Assembly (NCBI GenBank): GCA_034620365.1
Contig: JAQGEQ010000192.1
Location: forward strand, 3,715,001-3,779,000
Length of the DNA: 64,000 nucleotides
From: Pegea sp. RAD2-039
Lineage: Eukaryota; Chordata; Thaliacea; Salpida; Salpidae
Direction of reading: 5' to 3'
Of this stretch, positions 13,201 to 26,700 are shown in pieces. Within the stretch, counting starts at the first letter, position 1. Every line of letters starts with the position of its first letter. A program made the translations under genes and the position numbers. The notes below the pieces were generated by a model. It made no database searches and was not told where the DNA came from. It saw only the letters and a list, made by a program, of their open reading frames with translations.

Positions 13201-14395
13201 ATGTTGTAATATTAGATCATTTGCTTGCCAATGAATATTTTCTTGAGCTTATGAGATTTAACAATGAAATATTTTATATTAGTATGTAATTAGACATACT
13301 ATCTAAGTTGAATTATTTTAGTTTTATAAAAGAAGCAGTTATTGATTAATCAACTGATAAGATGATTAATTGTATCAACTAAATTTTCTAGTTTTTTTCT
13401 AAAGTTAATTTCTATTTTAGATTTGTTTTCAAGACATTTGCACTTTAATCACTATTTCAAAAGCCGATCAATATTTCATTATAGCCTTTCTTCAAGTTTT
13501 TCTTTTAATAACTACTACAACAAGACTTTAAATAAGGGAAGTTACGGTGAAAGGAAACTGCATAAAGTCGATTAAATCAATCTTGTGTCATTTTTATATT
13601 TATATAAGAGATTTTAAATTGTTTAACGTTTTAATCACAAAATAGCTTTATTTAACAAAGCACCAAAGCACTTCATCAATCTCAAATTACAGAATTGTTT
13701 TATTTCGATCCTTTTTATTAGAAACTTCTGTTTAAAACACAAAAACTTTTATGAAATGTTTTAGCGTCGACAAATAAAACTCTTATTATTATATTTAAAT
13801 GAATGATTATTTTCTTTCACAGGCAGATTTCCATGGTTTAGTCTTAATTATCAAAAGTATTTTAGCTAAAAAATATATTTTTTATAATTAAATCCTTATG
13901 CAAACATCTTAAACTTTTATATTGTACAGTTTTTAAGATATATTAGAAATAAAGCTACTCAATAAAAGAAACATCAAGATATAAAATATAAGAAATAAAA
14001 CTATGATAAGATCAAACCAGTTGCTTATAAAAATGGCAGAGGTTTGGTCTGATCTTTTTAGTTTAAACAGTTATTGAGGATGTAGTTAGAATAAAAATAC
14101 AGTTGTAGTGTTTGTTTACTATTAGTGCTTTGTAATTACTTCAACTACTTTATTAAACTTGTTTAAATTGTAGCAAATAATTCATCTTCCATTTAAAAAT
14201 TATGAAGAAATAAAAATAAGATTTCAGTATAGGACACTTGGTTTGTAAAAGTAGAAAAATGAATCTGTATTTTCTTGCATACAGTACTTCTTTTGCAAAA
14301 GTCACTAAGCTTTACGAAATGTAAAATAAAATATAAAATCAATTCAAAGATTCTTTTGAAAATAAAGTTTAAGATCTTCATGATCTGAAATTTGG
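10281..14395. other. Intergenic, A+T-rich, no gene seen
   Basis: Between the orphan module and the end of gene C I see no supported exon. A minus-strand AATAAA (plus tttatt at 14149-14154) about 240 bp past the gene C stop is a reasonable polyadenylation signal. Slightly G+C-richer patches occur at about 10690-10800 and 12450-12680; the former lies about 450 bp upstream of the start at 10280 and could be its promoter region. The minus frame at 10842-11036 has no domain and no splice support. Confidence 0.5.
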
Positions 14396-17300
14396 CTAAG
14401 CACAGTTGTCTCCACAATCTAAATCAACCTGCTTTGATAAAAGATTGATTTGTGTTCTTGTTGTTGGCAGAAGAGGTGAGGTCGTGTCCAATTGATCTTC
14501 TGTTTTTATATCTAATAATTCAATAATTCTCAATAAGTAACAACTATAAACTCAATCTTCTTCAACTTATTTTTATTTTTCAGACACAATCGCAATTTAT
14601 TAACCAAAATCTTTAGTAAATAATTTAATCGAGTCAACTTTTACACCAATTAAATTAATTTAATTTAGTCAAGTTACCTATAACTTGATTCTTCGTAAGC
14701 AGTTTTTCCTTTTCTTCTGTAAGAATTAAATTATTTCATAAAATAGTTTATCAGTTTTACGACTGCTGTGAATTCAAACTTTAGCTTTTAGTAGCTAAAT
14801 TTACAGATTTTTTCATCATGCAGCGATTCATAAGTAATTATAATAGAATTAATAATCTTTTAAAGTAACAAAAGTGATAATTGATAGCCTGATGAATAAC
14901 GTAATGCTGAAGTTTGATGTTCAATCGACAAACAGAAATATTTATAGAACAAGCAATGAAGCATTTTATGAAAAATGGTTTAATATTTCAGCCAGAAAGC
15001 TGTTTAGTAATATATTAAAATAATGAATAATGTTACCTATAGACTGTACATAACAAACCTTCAATAATTGCTTGACAAACTCTTCGTGCAATCTGTTCAA
15101 TTGTTTCTTTATTGCTTCCTGCAGTTTCTTCCTGTAATTTTATCATTGAATCTTGTAATTAAAGAAGATTATCACGGCAAATCCTTTAATAGTAGCTTCC
15201 TATTTTTATCTTATCTGAGATGACTAACTTGTTTTTTAATTGTGCAGTTGGTGCATTGGTTGTTTCCACTTCGTTTTGATACTTTTGCTGAAAAAAATCA
15301 TGATTAAAAAGTATTCAATTTAGTTGTTTAAAAAGCAAACAAAGGAATTTTTAGGATTATCTAAGGTTGATGGAAATTTTAACTTTTGCTCATGAACTTT
15401 TTACTTTTAGAAATTTTAATTGCTTACAAACACAACAAGCAGCAAGAAATTAAGACCAAACAGTCTTACTTTACTAAATTTTATAAAGTATATGATTATT
15501 ATTAGAATATTAAGTAAAATTTAAAAAAATGCTCTAGATTCTAACTTACTACTTTTCTTTCTTTGAGAAGAGATACAAATATTGTTCATTAACCTAGATC
15601 TGATTTTATTAATTGAGCTTATTGATGATAACTTAAAATAATGTTTTGAAATTGGTTTTGAAGAGATATCTTCACTCCAGTCTCGTGAGGCTTGTTTTAA
15701 AGCAATAATAAAAAACACTGTTCCTAAAAAGAAACTTTATCAATCAGTTTTGAAGCATGTATAAATGAAATGGCTTTGTCAATTAATGATGAATATCTCG
15801 TATTAGAACGAACTACTAATTTAAATATTTGTTTAGCTTAATGTAAATATGAAACTATTTAACAGTAGTAACTACAATCCTAATATGGTTGAGTCATTTT
15901 GTGTGTTTATGTCGAATCCTGACAATTATCTATCATTAAAAGTTTTGATCAAAAAGATCTTACATCAGATTTTCATAAATCTAAACAATAAAATACTTTT
16001 TCACAGTTTTCTATTGATATTACTACTTTAAAAATTATTCCATAAATATAAAGTCATCTTGATTGTAATGAGAAATAATTGTAAGAAATCTCTTCACCTT
16101 CGTTTCTCATTTGCAAAGCTTGTAAAGCCGCATAATCACTGGAATTTCCTGATAAGATTAGAACAACAATATCTCGAGTTGGAAGACGAGATGAGTGATT
16201 GCTTTGTAAGACTTTATTTCTTACAAAACTTAGAGCATCACCAACACGAGCGACTCCATCTGTAAATTTAGTCACCAAAGCGATTATCAAAGCATTTTTA
16301 GATTGATCATAAGTCATTTTAATGAAATTATAGTTGTCGCTTTAGTAACTAATCACAGGCAATATCTTTGATCAAACTCAAAAAACTTCTGACGAACTTT
16401 TTATATTACATCAAACGAAATTTATACGCTCAAACATCAAAAGCAGCTTAAATTACTCCATATGAGATTACCTTGTATCTTCATTCGATATATTGCTTGA
16501 TTTATTTGCTTTATTGTGGGTCGGGAACTTAAAGGTAAGGTCAGGAGGGGTTGGTTGGCAAATTGAACAATTGATAAGCCAACACCGTATGTCGCTATAC
16601 GAGGCAGTCGATATAACATTTTCCGACGATATGCTTGTCTATTTTTAACAGCTGTTACCCTGGAAGGAAGTTTGTAATTTATGACTTAATGTGCTTAGAT
16701 AGTAATTTTCATTTTTCTAAAACTTATTCACCTGAACTATTTTTCTTATTCAAAATTTTATTGCAAAAAGAATTATTTGAATAATAAACTTAATTTAAAA
16801 AATAACTTTTCATAATTTTTTATATAGTTTTTACATTTTATAAACTTGAGAAAGTATGGAGTTAAATGTTACAACTAAAAAGTCATTCAACAAATGATGA
16901 TAGCACATCTAGTTTTCTGATTTTAATCTTGTATGTAGTTTAAACTAACTTTTCAATATCTGCAATTCGTAGTGAACGAATCAACTTTTGTATCCACTTC
17001 TTTAAAATCTGTAGATCTGCAGATGAAGTTGCTTCCGAGCTATCGACGACGAATACAATGTTGCTTCCTGCCATTAAGCAGCTTCTGGCTTCTATGAACA
17101 TCAAATTGAAGTTACTTTAATAAAAAAACTAAGCATTTTTGCTATTCAACTTTAAACTTCCTTTTAGAATGTTAAAAGAGAACCAAATTTAATTAAAATT
17201 TTAGAAATAAGTTTCACTAAGTTTTCAAAAGTTTGCAAATAAGCAAAAAATGATTGAATGCAACAATCTTTCATCGTTTTAGCTAAATCCTTTTATTTGT

Positions 17301-17944
17301 CTGCTATACAGTTGAAGCTACTTGACAAATCTGATAAAATTTTATTAGGTTTTCCAGCGTAACATGCACAAGACTGAAAGTAATCGATAAGTAGTCTTAT
17401 GACTAAATGCATTCTTATTTATCTACAAGAACGTTTTGGTTTCAGATATAATATGAAAATGCTGAAGTATTTTTTGTTGGGATGTAAATATTTTTGCATC
17501 AATTTAAATAACGTATGATTTATCTATTTTTACCGATTCAGGTTTTAGAACTAGTTCTTCAATAATTAACAATATAATTTAACTGATTTATACTGTTATA
17601 AAAATGTTTGAAAAAAGTTTTTAGCTTAATTTGTTGAACAGTTTTTTATAGATCAACTTTTCAACTTTCAATAAATATCCCAAAACGTTCATCTCAGACT
17701 TACGATTTGATCGCATATGTAATTGAGTATTCATGAGTAAGAGATTGGCTCTGAATGAAGAAATACTGTCGTACAGTGGTGCCATTTCATTTAAAGGAAC
17801 ATTTAATACGTCATCATCAATAACTTCAGTAACAACATGATCATAATGTAAAAGAACTGAAGGTGTTTCCAAAGAAAAACAATCCAAAAAGATAAAATTT
17901 GCTAACAAAAAAGTAGCAACAAAACAAAGCCACAGTTTTCTCAT
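14396..17944 (-). CDS. Gene C: secreted single-vWA protein, complete
   Basis: Eight exons: 17944-17704, 17091-16950, 16659-16472, 16259-16098, 15723-15550, 15287-15229, 15131-15059 and 14511-14396. Phases are 1,2,1,1,1,0,1 and the total is 1155 nt (384 residues plus stop TAG). The N-terminus is a signal peptide (MRKLWLCFVATFLLANFIFL), then an unrecognised region of about 65 residues. One vWA domain runs from about residue 90 to 290: NIVFVVDSSEA (beta-A), VGLSIVQFANQPLLTLPLSS, VGDALSFV, IVVLILSGNSSD, TVFFIIALK and HYFKLSSISSINKIRSRL. The MIDAS is degenerate: DSSEA lacks the last serine, and SG replaces the usual DG. The tail is hydrophilic and ends with closely spaced cysteines (DLDCGDNCA). 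The intron pattern differs from genes A and D, so it is a more distant relative. An earlier donor near 15594 would run into a stop; the donor AGTA|GTAAGT at 15550 keeps the frame. An extracellular interaction role is inferred. Confidence 0.85.
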
Positions 17945-20785
17945 CTTTTTCTGCTAATTGATAAATCAGTTCATTTAGAATAAGCTTTTTATGAGCTTTT
18001 TTTAGAACAGAAAAAAAAATGATTTGATGAAAACTTTTTTATTTCCAATTAATAAACTTCGAATCACGTATTGATTTTATGTAAACATTTTGTAATTTGT
18101 ATAAACAACTTCTTCGAGTAGTTTCCATGATTCCAGTTTAAAAAAATCAAACACAGAACCAACTTTCGTTTTCTAGTTAAGCTTTATTGAACTTTTTGGT
18201 TCATTGTAAATTATTTCCACATTATTTAAAATAAAATTCAATTTCTTTAAAAATTGAGTCTTTAATAACTTTGTTTATTAAACCTTTCAGAAAAGTTTTA
18301 TCAGCAATTGATTTATAATATGAAAAAGTGAACTATCTAAAAATCATAGTACCTAATACTAATATTATGACCAAACTTTATAAGTTATGAACTTGTTTTA
18401 AAAAGGTGAGATATTTTCAATATTAAATAGTTGTCTAATTCATTGAAATAATTTATTCGATTTCTTTTGGCTAAAGAATAATTAAAATTGTAGGAAATGT
18501 TAGAAAAATATTATATTAGAGTTCTATTTCATTGGATTCATTTAATTCTATTTCAACTTGGTAGGGTTTTCAGTACAAATTTTCTGATAAACAAAGATTG
18601 GATTTTCGATACTTTATTTCATGCATTTGTTCATGTTATATTTGTAAACTTATCAGGTCTTCTATAAAATTTTCGCAATTCTTATTATCGATACCAATAC
18701 TATACATGATAATCCAGATAGCAAGGTTTTTGCTATATACAACAAAAGACTTCTTGAACAAATCATTATAATTTTCGATAAAAAAAGAAAGTAAGAACTA
18801 ACTGACCTCTAGATAAAGTTGAATTGGTAATCTAAGCGTATTCTGATTATTGGAATAAGTCAGAAAAAGATCAAAACAACTTGCTTAAGAAGATGCTATT
18901 GGTTCACGACAAGCTTCTTTACAAACTTATGGATTATTTCATAATTAAAACTGATGACAAAAATTATCTTTTAAACTATATAATTCAGACTTTGTGAAGT
19001 TCTGATGGTTTTAAGGAAATTTTGAGCCAGGCTTTTCTTAAAACAAATCTCTATATCGTTTCCAATCACTAATTATTTTACTTTGTGAATTTTTAATCGA
19101 TTAATTCTTACCTTTCTATAATCATTTTAAAATACATACTAACAAATTAAAGTAAAAATCTAAATATTGAAAACAAGACTGATTTTACAAGTTTTGCAAA
19201 CTTTTGACTTTCAACGTTACAAGCATCATTCATATGTTTTAGATTTACTAAATAGAGAATGTAAGTCACGATGAAACATTTGGTCAAAGAATGAAAACAT
19301 TCCGGAAGAAGTGTCTCATTCTTCAATTCAAAACTATTGCATTTTTTTACATATGAACTTTTGACATAAACTTAAAATGAATACTTAAGTTTGTAAAGCC
19401 TTAGAATCAATTTAAGAAGGGGGAGTACTTCTTAAACTCTGTCTACTTTGACAGAAAGTGGACATGTGGTAAATATAAATAATTTTATTTTTGAATAAGA
19501 TCTGTTTTAAAGATCTTTTGGTTGAGATGATTGCAATGATTTCAAATATAATTTATTTACAGTATATTTTAGTTTCAAAACAGATCTTACCATGTTTGAA
19601 AAATGAAAATAAAATTTAGAAGATAAAAATTATTACATTTTCCTCTATCAGTTTTACTAAGAACTTTTATGGCAAATAAAATCAATATAAATGAGTAATT
19701 GAACAACTATACATCAAAGTTTTTAGTAAAAAGTTCTTCTTCAAGTAATACCTTTGTTAAAGGTAACTATGTTTTCGCATGATTTCAGAAATAATTTCCG
19801 CTAATTAAACTATCAAATGAGATATAAGATGATGTTGATTTAAGATAGATTTCAAATGATATCATCCATCTTTTTGTAGGCTGAACAATATAATTGGCAA
19901 AAAGGTAGTATTTCTTTCATTTCTCTTTTAAACTAATCAAACGTTTAAATGGTTATCAGTTGATGCAATCTAAATTGAGTAAATATAGTGTCTTCATCAA
20001 TCAACTTAACTACTCTTTTAAGTTTAAAAATTTAAACAAATAAGACAATTTAATAATTTTTTTAATAATAATTTTTGAAATTTAAACCAGTAAGATTAAC
20101 CTTCAAAAACTATTCGCGTTTAAAACTCAGAAAAATGATACATCAGAATAATAGGTTTACCATTATCTAAATTCATTTTCAGCTAAATGCAGTTAATGAC
20201 CTGCAAATGAATGGAAAATGTTTTTTTTCGAAAAATCTGTTTTCTGCTTAAAATGAATTCGAATTTATTCCTTTAAGCGCAGACGTCTCACTTAAAAACT
20301 TGATGCTATCATAAACTGTATCGTAAAACAGTGGTACTTTTCATTAATCTAAATATACTTACGGTAGCAGGCCAAAGCTTACAGATCTGATAATTTTATT
20401 AAATATCTCTCGACTTAATCGATTAATCTTTCTTAATTTATCTTACTTAATGATATGAACTGTCATTGCTGTGTATACATATGTAATTTATCCAACGCTC
20501 AAAAGTTCAATGAGTTCAAAGTTAGTAGAAAACAGTTTTTTAATGTTGAGTCCTTGTTTAACATTCAATGCTAAATCTGAATGGTTAAACTCTAATCCTT
20601 AATATTTAAAGAAAACTGAAAAATAACTTCATTTTCTTACTTTTAGTGATAGAAGCTAAATACTTGTTAGATTTTATCTTTCTTTTTCTCCGTGAAAGTG
20701 AAACACTATTGCCAATTTCACCAGACCAATAATAGTTTTTTGACTCCATTGAAACTATTTAGGAAATGATTAATAATTTGAGTTG
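17945..20785. other. Intergenic, A+T-rich, nothing recognised
   Basis: This lies between the gene C start and the gene D stop. No exon, repeat family or RNA gene was recognised on either strand. The promoter of gene C and the 3' end of gene D must lie here, but I see no convincing motif for either. If the optional donor at 20847 in gene D is used, a further 3' exon could lie here; I did not find one. Confidence 0.5.
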
Positions 20786-23700
20786 TCAAATATATGTTGC
20801 TATAAGAAAAAATTTGAAAAGTGTCATCTTTAAATAAACTGGTCTACCTGGAAACCCGCCTGGAAAAGCCCCTGGGTAAGGTAAATAGCTTTCAGTAGTC
20901 CAGGTACTTGAAGTAGTTCGAAACTTTAACTCCACTTTAGCAGAAGTTCCATCTGACTTGAACGAACTTACTTCTACTGAGTACTTGGTGTCTGGTTTTA
21001 ATTGGTTAGTAATCACCACGTTGTTTCGAACACGCCGTCTATTTATATAAAAGTTATTAATTGCTTAGATCGTAAATAACAAAACTCTGAAATAACTATA
21101 TTTACTTCAAATTTAGAGTCTGCTTCCAGACTACAACTTTCAAAAACTTGACTCGAATCACGTAGTAATCAGGCCAGATATTCGGAGCCCACCATTGAAT
21201 GACGCCTCTCCTGCAAACAATTAGCTTTTACAGTCGACATAAAAACAATTTGATGTCTATAACCGAAACTCTAAACTAAAGTCTTACACATTTTCAATTT
21301 TAGTTGTTGACTGACATAATTCCAATAACAATCAACTTATAAACCGTTGAGAATATATAATTAGACATCTCGATTTACATAAAAATATTATTGACTTGCT
21401 TAAATACACAAGTTTTAAATTTATTGATGTAATGATCAAGAATATATTCATAAAAAGCTTATTTAATTCGCAAATTTATCTTTTGACAATTTCAATTGTC
21501 TATCTCAGTATTTTAGAAGCTACAAAACTTGATTATTTTAATTTCAAACTAACCCTTTTTTATCATTAAAAATAGTTAATCCTATCGGTATGAGAGATCT
21601 CTCTTTTTCGACTCTTAAAAGAGGATACTTTTCTGCTCTTATGGAATCAACAACAAGATATTTTACTGATCGGTAGAGGTCATTATAAGACTCCAAAATG
21701 TAACGATAAATTTTAGATTCGCTGTTGATATAAAAATTAGTTAATTACAAAAGATTGTTAGTGATGTAGATCATTTAGCTTAAAAGACTTCAGTTTTTTT
21801 CTATTTCAGAAAAATATTTTTTTATTAAATGAAAAAATGTTACTTTAGCAGATTTAAATCAATTTAGAAATGTCAGAATCATAGACGAAAAATCAAATGT
21901 AAATTGAAAGTGAATTCTAATTACAGCATTTTATGAAAAACAAGATATAAATGGAATTATGTAATCTTTGAAGTGAATCTGATAGAAATTTTATAAACAT
22001 TTAGTTAGTCTCATTTTATAAGAACATCTCACATTGCTTCAGGTGGTTGGGGGTTGCGAGCCATTTGTACGATAATAGTAGTAATTCCTTTATCCGAAAA
22101 CATATTCTTATTTTCGGGCATTAAATTTGTGTGATGTTGATTAGTGTTTACAAATATCAGCACACGAGGTACTGCAGGACGATACTCCTTGAAAAGATTC
22201 TGTAATTTCATCTAATTAAAATAGATTCATTTCCAACAATAAACTTTTACACTTTCTAATTAACTTGTTTTATTTTCTTAACTAGTCTCAATCACCAAAA
22301 ATAACTTTAAAATTTGTGTAATTCTTTCTAGAACCGTCATACATCAATAAACAATCAACCTTTACTACACGAGTAAATTTTCCACTCTCTAATGCAGAAG
22401 ATCCATCGCTCGGCGACAATTGATCTATTTTGTTTGCAATCATTTCTGGCTGGTGTGAGTCCTTCCAAGAAACCAGTTTTTTGCTGATGTATGCTAATTG
22501 GGTTATCGATATCCTGAAACAATTTATTTGACATCTTTAAATTATAAAGTAAATATTATTTAAGCTAGCATAGTATAAGATCTAGAATTTCTATTTTTTG
22601 TTAAGCTAGAATAGTTCTAAATAGATAAAAATTAATCGTTGTCTAAATAAGTGGTTTAATTCAGTCAAACAAACTGTTTGCTAAACATATACAGCGTTAT
22701 CGTGAAATCTAAACATGCCAATTTAAATTAAAGAACAACGAGAGAGTCATGCATCTACCTCACTTTATTTTTCTCTTTTAAATCGAAAGAATCAAGAAGC
22801 GAAATGAGAAACTTTTTGATTAATTGAATTTCAAGCTCTTGCAAATAAGGAGAAATCTCAACAAGTAAGCCTATGTCCAAATAGGCCTTTACTTTATTTG
22901 TTTTCACGCTAATTATTTTTCCATTACTTAGATGTCCATTATATTCAGTCTATAGGTAAAAGTTTGCATGTTATTATAGAAAACTATACATCATACCTGA
23001 CTAATTAAATTTCAAAAAAAGTGAAACTAGAAAATTTTCAACAGTAAAAGTATCAATGAAGCTATTTATGAAAAATCAAATAATAATTAAATTCTCTAAA
23101 CTTGTAAGATGACAGAATATTCTCTGGCTGGAGTAAGTTCAGAAATTTTTATGGTGATCTGTTGTCCTGATGAATAGTAAACAGTCCTACTTTCTGGAAC
23201 TCTTTTGTTGGCTTCCAGATTATGGTGACGATCATATACTTGGATTCTGTAGCTAATTAGCTCATTTGGAAAATGTTGCTTGAAATCTAACTTTGTCCAA
23301 CTTAAAAGCATATCTGTCGATCCAACTTCAACAGCAAAAAAATTATTTGGAGTCGGCAAATCTGTAGAATGAATGTTTTTACAACTTCTCTGTCTAAATT
23401 AAAACTATTTCAAATCATATATATGATAAAAATATGTTTAAATAAAACCTTTTGACGAAATGAAATTAAATGATTTGTTATTGTAAGAAGGTAAGTAATA
23501 TTGAGTCTCTAAGAATGATGTAATTTGAACTTATAAGAAGTTTTTCTGATCATGTTTAAACAGCTGACGTATAATTCGACGAAATTATTAAACAATTTAC
23601 ATAAATTTATCTTTTTAAAACTATGTTTCGTTTACCAGTTGTAATATATATTGTTTCTGCTTCACTTATAACCTCATCAATGTAGATAGCTTTTATCTTG

Positions 23701-26700
23701 ATTTCATATTCAGTTCCAGGTAAAATAACATCTGTGTCTACAGTTGTAGTTGAGTTATCTTCAAAAGATTTTTTTTCAAAATGGTTATGAGGAAAAGCTT
23801 GAAAGACTTTATCATTCATTTTTAGTCAAGCAAAGCAAGTTTGTTTCAAAATGTGCTGTTCAAAATTATCTTACTTGTTTCTAATATCCCAACAATTTCT
23901 TGGGTCGCAGCAACAATGATATCCACCTGAAATCGTATAACATATCTTGAAGGATTTATCCAAGTTATTCTGATCAAATGTTCTGTTAAATGAGCAACAC
24001 TGACATCCAACGGCCGAGGTAACTCTGAAATAGTAATTATTCTAACTTTCTAATAATTTTCTATAAATGCATGAAATTCCTTTCATAAAACTAAAGAAAT
24101 TTTATTGTGTGATTTTACTTGTGCATAAATAAATTTGTGTTTTGCGATCATTAAATTAAAAATGATTAAATATCATGACCTTCGTACCGAAACGTTTCGT
24201 GCCGAAACATTTTTTTCGTTATAATGAACTTTTTGAGTCTTTAATTTATGATACTATCTGAAGCAGTAAAAATTCAAAAAAAAATTTAATAGAAGTTGAT
24301 AAAATGTTATATTTTCTTTCTAATAAAGTACTACTATTTTGAAAAATAGTCAATAAAGACTTTCAGTGGAAAAAATTGTGCCATAAATCTTAGATTACAA
24401 ATATATTAAAATCAAACATCTTTAGATTAATCAAGTTTTAGAGCACAAAAAATGGTTAGCATTTTTAACTATTAATTCATTTTCGACAAAAATCTGTTTG
24501 ATGTGAAATTTAGTAAGATAGAATATTTGTGGTATAAATACCGGGATATATATACCAGTGGTTATAGACAGGAAAATTTTACGGCTGTCTCTCGCCCTTC
24601 CTTTAGACCATATTGAAATGTTATATGAATGCCCCGGAAGTAAACCATCAAGCAAAAAATGACTGAAATTTTGAAAAATCAATCAATAAAGATAATTTAG
24701 ACGAGTTTATTTAAACCCGTTGTGTTTAACCTTCTAGATGAACCAAACTCAAACGTTTGTCCAGTCGTCCTTTCATTCATCCAATAACCTGTTAACAGAT
24801 CTGATTTTTCTTTATCCCAAACAACTTCAAACGCTTCTGGTCGTACACCACGGATTTCAACGTTCTTAGGTGGAGAAAGGGGTGGGTTGACTACAAAAGT
24901 TGAAAGTTGGGATTGAACATGTTTATAATAATTATTTATAAATAAAATAAAAATCTACTAAAACTAAAATTAATAAATTTTCGTTGAAAAAAAATGCTTC
25001 AACCTTTTTCTGCATATTTAAATGCATCTGCACATATCTTTTTCAAAAGAAATAGTTGAATTGATTTTAACTCCTCATAATTATCCATTTCAAATATGTA
25101 ATCAGAAGTTGGTGAACTGGCAATCATATCACTTTCAGTATTGTAACTGTGATTCCCTATTTTCACATGAAAGATTACATAACCTTCTCCATATATACCT
25201 TTCTGAAAATAATAATAATAGTATCTTGTCAAAAGTGTTTCACTGATTTCTAATTTATAAAAGGATGTAGAACATATAAATACATTAGTTTCTAACTTAG
25301 TATATTAAGAGTTTAGCACTGTTGTAAGTTATTTCAGTGCCACAATATTATTATATATAACTGTACAACAAATTAACAATTATATACTTTTAAAGATGTT
25401 AATTGAGAATAATACAATTTCATATTTTTTATATTTTTCATTAAGAACTATATAATAAGATTAATAAGACATATAGAATTGATTTGAGCCACGTGTTTAC
25501 CAAAGCAATCATAACAATAATTCATATAAAAGAATTTAATATTCAAAAATTTTTAAATTTTTTTTTAAATACATGAATGTATTATGAGAAAAGATGTTGT
25601 TTACTCGTCGGTCATTAAAATAATCATGTTTTGTTGTTTGTAATTTTGTTTGTGGTTTGTAATCTTTGTTAACAGCTTTATTCAATGAAAGAAGCCTATT
25701 TTCTATCTCAAATAATAATTACTTTCTCCCAACAAAAACTGTTTCTACACTTCATTTGTAAATTGTTATTTAACTTCCTGTTATAAAAGCCTTCATAAAC
25801 ATTTGAAAGTGTGTACTTTAAAAATAGATTTTTGTATTTTGTTAACTCTACTTACTTTGGAAATGGGATCATGGGAGTTTCCCGCAGTTATAACCACAAG
25901 AACTTTGAGAACATTCTGACGAGCGAAACGCAAGCCTTCGTCATATGCAAATCTTAGTGCTTTACCAGTATTTCGAATTCCATTTTCAACTCTATGTAAA
26001 AAAAATGATCATTGCAGATGTCTTACAAATATAAACCCTAATTTTCGGATATATTAACAAAATATTGTTTTTAAAAGTATAACAGCTTCTAACTTTGTTA
26101 TCGATCTTAGCTGTTTTCTAATTACGCATCCAAGAAAAATTACAAATTTCAGTTGTCAAAATTGTTTTGATAAATATTTTGATAAAATAGTTTTGAATAA
26201 CATAAAAATCGAAAGTTGAACTCAAACTTCCTATCAAGTTTTGTTGTTAGAATATTTGTTACCTTTTTAAAATTCAATTTTACTGGAGCAACTTAGCTAC
26301 GATATCTGCCTTAAAAAAATAAATTACTCGTTTACTTTAATGCAGCTTTTTTTTAAAAGGATTATTCTACCGAAATTTTTTAAACATGACAACTTGCTCA
26401 TTTAGCATGCTTCCTTTGTAATGTTGATTGACATAACTGCTTAATCTATTTCAAAAGTAAATAGCTTTTATAGTAAAAGTTCGAATAGTCAATGAAAACT
26501 GTAAACAAAAGCTACTTGGTTGTCAAATTTCATTTTAAGAAGGTTTTAACAAACCCTCATATATTTTTATAAACTTTTGTAAGAGTTGGCAATGCAAAAC
26601 TAATAAATAAAAACATATTAAATTCTTATTTTAAAACAAAATCTAAAACGTTATTAAACATTAGCAAGATGGTTCTATTTCTGTTTAAAGTAGCTGATAA

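Noticed and set aside
16059-16265. Plus-strand frame opposite gene C
   Set aside because: It is the antisense shadow of gene C exon 4 and shows no independent features.
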